This document shows positions 49,273 to 56,083 of a stretch of DNA of 56,083 nt, one piece after another. The notes under the pieces are model-generated. The model made no database searches, had not been told where the DNA came from, and was given only the letters and a program-made list of their open reading frames with translations. A program made the translations under genes and the position numbers. How positions within the stretch are numbered: position 1 is the first letter of the stretch; each line of letters opens with the position of its first letter. The stretch spans positions 1 to 56,083 of the forward strand of contig JAYFQF010000021.1 in NCBI GenBank assembly GCA_034927285.1, given 5' to 3'. This DNA is from JAYFQF01 sp034927285. Lineage in GTDB: Bacteria; Bacillota; Peptococcia; DRI-13; UBA5745.

Positions 49273-50694
49273 ATGGCTAAATTCACCGTTGATCTTTTGG
49301 ATCAGAGCTGCTCTCCTTCCAAAACTATTTTGCTTTTGGCCTGGCCGGCGATTCTCGAGCAGTTACTGCAGACCATGGTAAGCTATGTGGACACGGCTAT
49401 GGTGGGCTCAATGGGCGCCGACGCCACGGCGGCGGTAGCGATGACCACCTCCTTATCCTGGCTGGTAAACGGTTTGATGAATGCCGCCGCCCTGGGCTTC
49501 AGCGTACAGATATCCCGCAATATTGGCAGCGGCGGTATTAAGCAGGCAGAAAGAATCGTCAGGCAGGCGATGCTGGCCCTCTTTGCGGGCGGCCTGTTTT
49601 TTACCGTACTGATGGAACTGCTGGCCGGGCCGATGCCTCTTATTTTAGGAGCGGAGCCCTGGATCGCCCCACATTCCACCAACTACCTGCGGATTGTTTC
49701 CTCGGTGCAGCTGTTTAACACCAGCATGGTGTTTTGCGGCGGCATCCTTCGGGGAGCAGGCGATACCAAAACGCCTATGCAGGTAAATCTGCTGGCAAAT
49801 CTGACCAACATCATAGGAAACTTTTTTCTGATCTTTCCCTCCCGGGACATGCGGATATTCGGCAGGACATTCCAGGTCTGGGGCGCCGGCTGGGGTGTTG
49901 AAGGCGCTGCGGCAGCCACGGCTTTTTCGGGAGTGCTGTCCGGTATTTTGTTATTTATGGCGATCTTTTCCCCAAGATTTACTTTGGAGCTGCAGATAAA
50001 GCCGACTCTGTCCCAGATTTTCAAACCCGATAAGACGATATTGAAAACCGCCCTGGCGGTGGGGTCGCCGGCGGCTCTGGAGCGGATCGTGATGTCTTCG
50101 GGCCAGCTGGTGCTGACCAGGCTGGTGACCGGTCTTGGGGTAGTGCCCTTTGCCGCTTATTTTCTGTGCAATCAGGCCGAGTCGATCTCTTATCTGCCCG
50201 GTTTTGGCATCGCCATCGCCGCCACTACGTTGATCGGCCAGTCCCTGGGGGCGGGAAATAAGGAGCTGGCCACAAAATACGGCGGCCTTTGTCTGCGTTT
50301 TGCCTCCCTTTTGATGGGCGGCGCCGGATTACTGATGTTTTTGTTTTCCAAGCCCCTGATCAGTATTTTTACGCCGGACGCCGAGGTGATCGCCCTGGGG
50401 ATGATCGGCTTAAAGATCATGGCTTTCAGCGAGCCCTTCTTTGGCCTGTCTGTGGCGGCCAGCGGAATATTCCGCGGCGCCGGGGACGCCCGTTCCGCTT
50501 TTTTCATTACGCTTTTGGGGATGTGGGGCGTCCGTATGCTGCTTTTGTATATTCTTTGCTATCCCGCGGGATATGGCATATTCGGCGCCTGGTACGCCAT
50601 GGTGGCGGATATGCTGGCCAGAGGGGTCTTGAGTTATCTGGTCTTCCGGAAAAACCGGTGGCAGCACCTGTGGGAAAGCCATATAGAACGGTAA
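49273..50694 (+). CDS. MATE-family multidrug/cation efflux transporter
   Basis: This 473-residue, 12-helix exporter of the MATE family uses an ion gradient to expel drugs or metabolites. Motifs are LAWPAILEQLLQTMVSYVDTAMVGSMGADATAAVAMTTS, GILRGAGDTKTPMQVNLLANLTNIIGNFFLIF, and in the second half FGIAIAATTLIGQSLGAGN and ASGIFRGAGDARSAFFITLLG, the internal repeat typical of MATE. ATG 49273 is chosen because AAAGGAG lies about 8 nt upstream; a start 12 codons earlier lacks one. Substrate cannot be read. A terminator follows. Confidence 0.93.
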   Translation: MAKFTVDLLDQSCSPSKTILLLAWPAILEQLLQTMVSYVDTAMVGSMGADATAAVAMTTSLSWLVNGLMNAAALGFSVQISRNIGSGGIKQAERIVRQAMLALFAGGLFFTVLMELLAGPMPLILGAEPWIAPHSTNYLRIVSSVQLFNTSMVFCGGILRGAGDTKTPMQVNLLANLTNIIGNFFLIFPSRDMRIFGRTFQVWGAGWGVEGAAAATAFSGVLSGILLFMAIFSPRFTLELQIKPTLSQIFKPDKTILKTALAVGSPAALERIVMSSGQLVLTRLVTGLGVVPFAAYFLCNQAESISYLPGFGIAIAATTLIGQSLGAGNKELATKYGGLCLRFASLLMGGAGLLMFLFSKPLISIFTPDAEVIALGMIGLKIMAFSEPFFGLSVAASGIFRGAGDARSAFFITLLGMWGVRMLLLYILCYPAGYGIFGAWYAMVADMLARGVLSYLVFRKNRWQHLWESHIER

Positions 50695-50700
50695 CGGAAG

Positions 50701-50731
50701 AAAGGGGGATGGCGGCGCCATCCCCCTTTTT
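50701..50731 (+). terminator. Terminator after the MATE gene
   Basis: AAAGGGGGATGGC (50701-50713) pairs with GCCATCCCCCTTT (50717-50729) around a 3-nt loop, followed by more T. This is a classic intrinsic terminator. The rest of the spacer to 50919 holds no clear feature. Confidence 0.9.
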
Positions 50732-50919
50732 CTGCAATGGACTGGATCAATTTTCCAGAAACCGCGGAAAAACCGGAGAGAATCCCAAGCTTAGGCCAGA
50801 AGGCCGGAGAATAACGTTAGGGAACTGTAAAAGCCAATTAATCAAATCGTAATAAATCGCCTGGAGTTTTTTAATTTTTGTTTTGTATGATTAAGCCAGA
50901 AGGAGAAAGGGAGAGTTTC

Positions 50920-51627
50920 ATGAATATCTTGATCTGTGACGACGACCGGGAAATCGTTGAAGCCATTGAAATTTATCTGAAAAGCGAGGGCTACGATACG
51001 TTTAAGGCTTACGACGGTCAGGAAGCGCTGCAAATCCTGGAAAGCCAGACCATTCATCTGATTATCATGGATGTGATGATGCCCAGAATGAACGGTATGG
51101 TGGCCACCATGAAGATCAGGGAGAATAAAAATATTCCGATCATTATGCTTTCGGCAAAATCCGAGGATTACGATAAAATCACCGGGTTGAACGCCGGCGC
51201 CGACGACTATATCTGCAAGCCCTTCAATCCCCTGGAGCTGGTGGCCCGGGTGAAATCCCAGCTGCGCCGCTATGTGGATTTGGGCAGCCTGAATAAGGAA
51301 GGCGGTTCCGCCCAGGCCGGCGCGGCCGTTTATAAGACCGGCAGTCTGGTGATTGACGACGAACAAAAGGCCGTGACTCTGGACGGTGAGCCGGTGACGG
51401 TAACGCCCATTGAATTTGGCATCCTGAAGTTTCTGACCAAAAATGCCGGACGGGTCTTTTCCATGGATCAAATTTATGAAGCAGTCTGGCAGGAGCCGGC
51501 TTACAATCCCGGAAACACAGTATCCGTCCACATCCGCCGGATCAGAGAAAAAATCGAGATTAATCCCAAGGAACCCAAGTACATAAAGGTGGTGTGGGGT
51601 ATTGGCTATAAAATCGAAAAGCTTTAA
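50920..51627 (+). CDS. OmpR/PhoB-type response regulator
   Basis: This 235-residue regulator has a receiver domain (1-120). The acidic pocket is CDDD (7-9), the phosphoacceptor is Asp51 (IIMDVMMPRMNG), and Ser78 (MLSAK) and Lys100 (YICKPF) complete the switch. A winged-helix DNA-binding domain (about 140-235) follows, with VTPIEFGILKFLTKNAGRVFSMDQIYEAVW and VSVHIRRIREKIE. It resembles VanR-like regulators. ATG 50920 follows AAGGAGAAAGGGAG. Its stop lies 26 nt inside the downstream kinase gene, so the pair is coupled. Confidence 0.95.
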   Translation: MNILICDDDREIVEAIEIYLKSEGYDTFKAYDGQEALQILESQTIHLIIMDVMMPRMNGMVATMKIRENKNIPIIMLSAKSEDYDKITGLNAGADDYICKPFNPLELVARVKSQLRRYVDLGSLNKEGGSAQAGAAVYKTGSLVIDDEQKAVTLDGEPVTVTPIEFGILKFLTKNAGRVFSMDQIYEAVWQEPAYNPGNTVSVHIRRIREKIEINPKEPKYIKVVWGIGYKIEKL

Positions 51628-54271
51628 GGCAGGAAAGCCTTATCATCCGTTTTATTATGTGGCCTGCATTTTGACCGTACTGCTTTTTGTGACGGAGCTG
51701 ACCGTGGGGATAGCCACGACGATCTCCATTTCCAATGAGGAACGCTCTCTGAACGAGATCTTTCAGATGAAGGATTTCCGGTACAGCAGGGGGTTTACGG
51801 AGAAGTATGACAGTGCCGCCCAGCAGGTCTCTCTCTTGCTGAGCCGTTACCACGACCGGGACTATATTCTTTCCGGCGGCGGCGTCGACCCTGAAGAACT
51901 GGAAGCGGTGGCCCAGGAGCGTTATGACCGCCAAGAGGAAGAAGAAAATCCGGTTATTGACGGCGCTTCAGAGCCGGAAAGTATTCCCTGGTCCGCGGAA
52001 GCACCTCTTACAGACCAGGAGGATGTTTTTGACCTTCCGGAAGAAACGGCTATGGCAGAGGGCCAGGTATCTCCTGAGGACGGCCTCACCGCCGGACCGG
52101 GGGAAGGGGACGGGGATCTCTTTTTATCCGGAGAAGGCGAGGAAGTTTCCGCCGGTGTTGCCGGCACAAAGGAGCAGACCCCGGAGGCCGACCGGCCCCT
52201 GCCGGCCCAGATCCGGGAAGAGGTCCGCCAGGAGATGATCCAGTCCCAGCTGCAGGAGTATCTGCAGATCCAAAACGAGCTGGCGGCCAATGGGATTTGC
52301 TATTATGCCTCCGACGGGGCTACCGCCGTGACGAATCTGCCCGGCTACGACCTGAAGGATAAAAACAGTCAGGAACTGAAAGAGCTGTTTACCCGCAGTG
52401 GGGCCTGGAGCATAATTGAAGGCGGCAAGCTGACCATGGAGCCCCGCTATGAGGGCAGCCCCTATAATTTGAGAAACAGTTATCTGGAAGAGCTGAGCTA
52501 TCAAAACAGCTATAACGCGGATTATTGTCTGTACTTAAGCTTTACGGACGAGGCTCTGGCGGCGGAGGAAGCGGCATTTTATGACGATCAAAGCAGATAC
52601 AGGGAAATTTTGCCCGCCCTGGGCATAGGCCTGTTGGTGGTGCTGATCCTTTTGGCCTACCAGATCGCCGCCTGCGGCCGGCGGGATGAGCGGGGCCAGA
52701 TTATCTACAACCGTTTTGACCGGCTGTTTACCGAGCTGCATCTGATTATTTTAGTGGGGGCTTTGGTTATCGGCGGTATCGGCTATATTTCTCTGATGGA
52801 GTCCGCCTTTTACCGGGGAACCGTTTACGGCTACGGCTTCTTTATTGAAGGACTTCACATCACCGTAGGCATCGATGTGGTATTGGCTGTGGCCATCGCC
52901 GTTGCCGCCGCTTTTATCGGTGAAGGCGCGTTTTTGGCCATGATAAAAAATATCAAAGGCGGCCGCTTTTGGTCCAATTCCCTGTTGGGGCGGATCTGCC
53001 GCGGGCTGAAAGAAGTCTTCGTTTCCTTTTATAACGGCGGTTCCATGGAGCGTAAAGCCATTCTCCTTACCTTTGGGCTGGTAACTTTCAGTTCCCTTTG
53101 CTTCTTTTTGTATCCCCTGACCATTGTCGCCGCTTTGGTGGCGGCGATGCTCTGGGCCAAGCGCTATGAAAAGATCAAGGAAGGCACAAGAAGGGTTAAG
53201 GAAGGAGAATTATCTTATACCATCGACGTGGAAAAAGGCGAACTTGGCAAACTGGCCGCCAATATCAACGATATCTCCAAAGGACTTGACGCGGCGGTTC
53301 AAAACCGCATGAAAAATGAACGGATGCGTTCGGAACTGATTTCCAACGTATCTCACGACCTGAAAACGCCTTTGACCTCCATCGTCAGCTATATCGATCT
53401 GCTGAAAAAGGAAGGTCTGGACTCTCCTAACGCCCCTCATTATCTGGACGTGATCGACCGCAAGGCCAACCGCCTTCAGAAGCTGACCCTGGATTTGTTT
53501 GAGGCGGCCAAGGTCAGCAGCGGCTCCATCCAGGTGGAGATGGGCAAGGTGGAACTGCGTTCTCTGGTGGATCAGGGCCTGGGGGAAATGGAGGACAAAA
53601 TCACCGCTTCCGGGCTGGAGTTCATCGTCAACGCCAAAGAGGAGAAGTTCTATGTGGAGGCCGACGGCCGGCTGCTTTGGCGCGTGGTGGAAAACCTGCT
53701 GACCAACGTGCTTAAATACGCCCAGGAGAACTCTCGGGTTTACATTGACCTGAAAAAAACCAGGCATCAAGGGATCCTGGTCATGAAAAACGTTTCCCGG
53801 AACCGGCTGAACATTTCCTCCGACGAGCTGATGGAACGCTTTAAACGGGGAGATGAATCCCGTTCCACGGAAGGCAGCGGCCTGGGGCTGGCCATTGCCC
53901 GGGACCTGGTGCGGCTTCAGAAAGGCGCTTTTGATATCAGCATTGACGGAGACCTTTTTAAGGCCACGGTAATTTTACGGCTTTATCCCGAGCCCCTGCA
54001 GATCAGGGAGAATCCGGCGGCGGAAAAGACCCCGGGGACTTCTTCCGCCGCTTTGGCCAAAGCGGCGGGATGTCCTTCGGAAGGGGAGGAAGACGAAAAG
54101 GGAGAAATCAAAGCCGAAAGGGCAAAATTTGGTTTTGCCGCCGGCAAAGCCGAGGAAGTGAAAAAGCGTTTTCGAAAACCCCAAAATTTTTCAAAACCGC
54201 CGGGAAGACGTTCGGTTATGGCCGAGATGGTGGATGAGCTGCCGCCGGCGGACCTGCCGACAAGCCTTTGA
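51602..54271 (+). CDS. Sensor histidine kinase with large acidic ectodomain
   Basis: This 889-residue kinase partners the upstream regulator. One N-terminal helix (about 18-40) is followed by a roughly 290-residue external domain with a very acidic, low-complexity stretch (about 100-200). Four more helices follow (about 336-358, 380-402, 415-450, 488-525), then a HAMP-like segment (RRVKEGELSYTIDVEKGEL) and the phosphoacceptor His585 in SNVSHDLKTPLTSIVSY. The ATPase domain has VVENLLTNVLKYA (N box), RFKRGDESRSTEGSGLGLAIARDL. A tail of about 100 residues continues past the kinase core. The start appears to be TTG 51602, after GTGGGG. Confidence 0.9.
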   Translation: MAIKSKSFKAGKPYHPFYYVACILTVLLFVTELTVGIATTISISNEERSLNEIFQMKDFRYSRGFTEKYDSAAQQVSLLLSRYHDRDYILSGGGVDPEELEAVAQERYDRQEEEENPVIDGASEPESIPWSAEAPLTDQEDVFDLPEETAMAEGQVSPEDGLTAGPGEGDGDLFLSGEGEEVSAGVAGTKEQTPEADRPLPAQIREEVRQEMIQSQLQEYLQIQNELAANGICYYASDGATAVTNLPGYDLKDKNSQELKELFTRSGAWSIIEGGKLTMEPRYEGSPYNLRNSYLEELSYQNSYNADYCLYLSFTDEALAAEEAAFYDDQSRYREILPALGIGLLVVLILLAYQIAACGRRDERGQIIYNRFDRLFTELHLIILVGALVIGGIGYISLMESAFYRGTVYGYGFFIEGLHITVGIDVVLAVAIAVAAAFIGEGAFLAMIKNIKGGRFWSNSLLGRICRGLKEVFVSFYNGGSMERKAILLTFGLVTFSSLCFFLYPLTIVAALVAAMLWAKRYEKIKEGTRRVKEGELSYTIDVEKGELGKLAANINDISKGLDAAVQNRMKNERMRSELISNVSHDLKTPLTSIVSYIDLLKKEGLDSPNAPHYLDVIDRKANRLQKLTLDLFEAAKVSSGSIQVEMGKVELRSLVDQGLGEMEDKITASGLEFIVNAKEEKFYVEADGRLLWRVVENLLTNVLKYAQENSRVYIDLKKTRHQGILVMKNVSRNRLNISSDELMERFKRGDESRSTEGSGLGLAIARDLVRLQKGAFDISIDGDLFKATVILRLYPEPLQIRENPAAEKTPGTSSAALAKAAGCPSEGEEDEKGEIKAERAKFGFAAGKAEEVKKRFRKPQNFSKPPGRRSVMAEMVDELPPADLPTSL

Positions 54272-54290
54272 ACTTCTTAAAACCAACAAA

Positions 54291-54340
54291 AAAAGAGCCG
54301 TTTCCTCACAGACCGGGCAAGGGAGGAAGCGGCTCTTTTC
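54291..54340 (+). terminator. Terminator after the histidine kinase gene
   Basis: AAAAGAGCCG (54291-54300) pairs with CGGCTCTTTT (54330-54339), extended inside by TTCCTC/GAGGAA, with T-rich sequence at the end. It closes the two-component operon. Confidence 0.87.
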
Positions 54341-54531
54341 TATGGCGGCCCTGGTTTGCCGGACCGGCCATACCGGAGCGGCACATAAGCGATTGGTTGA
54401 GAAATAATTCGAAAAATTGTATACGCCTGAGAAATTTATCATAAATATCTTGGGGGCAGTATATCTTAAGCTAATAGATACATTGTATTCCCGGGCCGAT
54501 TTCCCGTATTTCATCAGACAGGAGGCTTCCC

Positions 54532-55899
54532 ATGCTGAAGAGTTTTTTTGATTTTCTGAACGGGTATCTTTGGGGTCCGCCCATGGTTATCCTTTTATTC
54601 GGCACCCATCTTTTCATGACTTTACGGACCGGATTTATTCAGCGGAAAATCCTCCTGGGCATCAGGCTTTCCGTTACCAAGGATCATGCCGGCCACGGCG
54701 ACGTCAGCCAATTCGGCGCGCTGGCCACAGCCCTGGCCTCCACCATCGGCACAGGCAATATCGTCGGCGTGGCCACCGCTTTGGTGGGCGGCGGTCCCGG
54801 GGCCATCCTCTGGATGTGGCTTACCGGCGTATTCGGCATCGCCACAAAATATGCCGAATCCCTGCTGGCGGTGAAATACCGGGTAAGGACTTCCGACGGC
54901 ACTATGCTGGGCGGTCCCATGTACGCTTTGGAGCGGGGGCTGAAGTGCAAATGGCTGGCGGTGATCTTTTGTTTCTTTACCGTTCTGGCCTCCTTTGGCA
55001 TCGGCAATGCGGTGCAAAGCAACGCGGTGGCTTCCTCGGTTAAAGAGACTTTTCACCTTGCCCCGTGGATCTCCGGCGTCTTTATCGCTTTGCTGGTAGG
55101 CGCAGTCATCCTGGGGGGCATCAAATCCATTACCCGTGTCTGCACTGTACTGGTTCCCTTCATGGCGGTTTTTTACGTGCTGGGCTGCATTGTCATCCTG
55201 GTCAGTTACCGTGCCTACATTCCGGCGGCATTAAAACTGATCGTAACCTCGGCCTTCAGTGTCCGTGCCGCCGCCGGGGGCTTTGTGGCTTCCACCCTGA
55301 TGAGCGCCGCCCGCTATGGCGTAGCCCGCGGTTTATTTACCAATGAGTCGGGCCTGGGCTCCGCGCCCATTGTGGCCGCCGCCGCCAAGACCAGTAATCC
55401 CGTACGGCAGGCCCTGGTTTCCGCTACCGGCACCTTCTGGGATACGGTGGTGATTTGCGCCATAACCGGACTGGTACTGGTCTGCAGCATTATCGCCAAC
55501 CCGATGATCGATTCCTCCAAAGGGGCGGCTCTGACCCATGCGGCCTTCAATCAGATTCCCGTACTGGGGCCCGTAGTGCTGACGGTGGGAATGATCACCT
55601 TTGCATTTGCCACAATCCTGGGCTGGGCCTACTACAGCGAAAAGGCTCTCGAATATGTACTGAAGAAAAAGGCGATCATGCTGTTCCGGATAAGCTGGGT
55701 GGCGGTTGCCTTTGTGGGCGCCGTCATGGAGTTGCCCACCGTTTGGAGTATGGCCGATACATTTAACGCCCTGATGGCTTTTCCAAACCTGGTGGCTATG
55801 CTGCTTTTATCCGGCGTGGTAAAGGCCGAGACCAAAAAGTATCTCAAGAATATTAACGCCGTGGACAGGACGCCGATTCCGGTGGTCAAGGGAAGATAA
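54532..55899 (+). CDS. alsT: Sodium:alanine/glycine symporter, AGCS family
   Basis: This 455-residue AGCS-family transporter takes up alanine or glycine with Na+ or H+. Signatures include GDVSQFGALATALASTIGTGNIVGVATAL, GGGPGAILWMWLTGVFGIATKYAESLLAVKYR, GGPMYALERGL, FGIGNAVQSNAVA, ARYGVARGLFTNESGLGSAPIVAAAAKT and TILGWAYYSEKALEYVL. About 11 helices are expected. The ATG follows GGAGG about 8 nt upstream. The 190-base region before it is AT-rich but has no convincing promoter match. The alsT symbol is used for the family. Confidence 0.92.
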   Translation: MLKSFFDFLNGYLWGPPMVILLFGTHLFMTLRTGFIQRKILLGIRLSVTKDHAGHGDVSQFGALATALASTIGTGNIVGVATALVGGGPGAILWMWLTGVFGIATKYAESLLAVKYRVRTSDGTMLGGPMYALERGLKCKWLAVIFCFFTVLASFGIGNAVQSNAVASSVKETFHLAPWISGVFIALLVGAVILGGIKSITRVCTVLVPFMAVFYVLGCIVILVSYRAYIPAALKLIVTSAFSVRAAAGGFVASTLMSAARYGVARGLFTNESGLGSAPIVAAAAKTSNPVRQALVSATGTFWDTVVICAITGLVLVCSIIANPMIDSSKGAALTHAAFNQIPVLGPVVLTVGMITFAFATILGWAYYSEKALEYVLKKKAIMLFRISWVAVAFVGAVMELPTVWSMADTFNALMAFPNLVAMLLLSGVVKAETKKYLKNINAVDRTPIPVVKGR

Positions 55900-55926
55900 A
55901 GTGCTGACGCCGGCACCCTGCCCGAA

Positions 55927-56083
55927 TCAGATCAGGGCCAGAGCCTGCTGCAGATCGCCGATCAGGTCGTCGGCGTCCTCGATGCCGATGGACAGGCGGA
56001 CCTGGCCGTCAAAGATGCTGGCGGCATAACGCTCCTCAGGGGACATATCGAAGTGGCTCATGGAAGGAGAGTGCTGAATCAGG
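55927..56083 (-). CDS. Cys/Met-metabolism PLP-dependent enzyme, C-terminal fragment
   Basis: The reverse strand carries an open frame entering from the right edge and stopping at 55927-55929. The last 51 residues read HSPSMSHFDMSPEERYAAS, then FDGQVRLSIGIEDADDLIGD and LQQALALI. This is the conserved end of cystathionine gamma-synthase/lyase, methionine gamma-lyase and O-acetylhomoserine sulfhydrylase relatives (RLSVGIEDADDLIADLEQAL). Which member it is cannot be told from the fragment. Convergent with alsT, 27 nt apart. Confidence 0.85.
   Translation of the reverse strand, partial: LIQHSPSMSHFDMSPEERYAASIFDGQVRLSIGIEDADDLIGDLQQALALI

Overview
The window is about 56 kb of GC-rich (roughly 58-60% by eye), densely packed bacterial chromosome. 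Gene content and order point to an anaerobic Gram-positive-type bacterium of the Clostridia. It carries the rpoZ-coaBC-metK-priA-def-fmt-rsmB-rlmN-prpC-prkC-rsgA-thiN housekeeping run, a ylm/division cluster (pgeF, yggS, sepF, proC, yggT, divIVA, ileS), a YlmC/YmxH PRC-barrel gene and only a class III (oxygen-sensitive) ribonucleotide reductase. No outer-membrane or LPS genes are seen. No tRNA, rRNA, IS element, prophage block or CRISPR array was recognised. The genus is not claimed.

Layout. 1-14457: one long plus-strand series for coenzyme A and SAM synthesis, replication restart, protein maturation, translation initiation, rRNA modification, the PrpC/PrkC phosphatase-kinase pair, ribosome assembly and thiamine pyrophosphate synthesis. 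14539-17881: hslO, a strong bidirectional terminator, then minus-strand corC-like, rpmB and an M15 peptidase preceded by a 15-codon overlapping ORF. 18168-21833: malic enzyme, a convergent LarA-family nickel racemase-like gene and a divergent LysR regulator, a probable alpha-hydroxyacid (perhaps malate) module. 21940-25788: YmxH, then nrdR-nrdD-nrdG behind a near-consensus promoter with a NrdR-box-like palindrome. 25929-35682: two small membrane proteins, then the ylm/division cluster ending in ileS. 35834-42969: an HI0933-type flavoprotein followed by a tightly coupled run of BioY-like protein, secreted PIG-L-type deacetylase, GT2-GtrA glycosyltransferase, membrane-anchored NAGPA-type phosphodiester glycosidase and an unknown single-pass protein, probably a surface-glycan module. 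43097-47690 (minus): GNAT, large M28 peptidase and PutP. 47691-56083: a spacer with a duplicated segment, a highly charged disordered orphan protein, a MATE exporter, a two-component system, a sodium:alanine symporter and the C-terminus of a Cys/Met-metabolism PLP enzyme.

Most of the window is conserved core. The parts most worth following up are the 37-43 kb envelope cassette, the LarA/malic-enzyme pair, the duplicated spacer with the orphan disordered protein at 47.8-49.2 kb, and the leader ORF in front of the M15 peptidase. Several starts appear to be TTG or GTG (rlmN, nrdR, the HlyD-like gene, GNAT and histidine kinase with TTG; rsgA, yggT and the 41797 gene with GTG). All functional calls rest on reading motifs and context; no database search was run.
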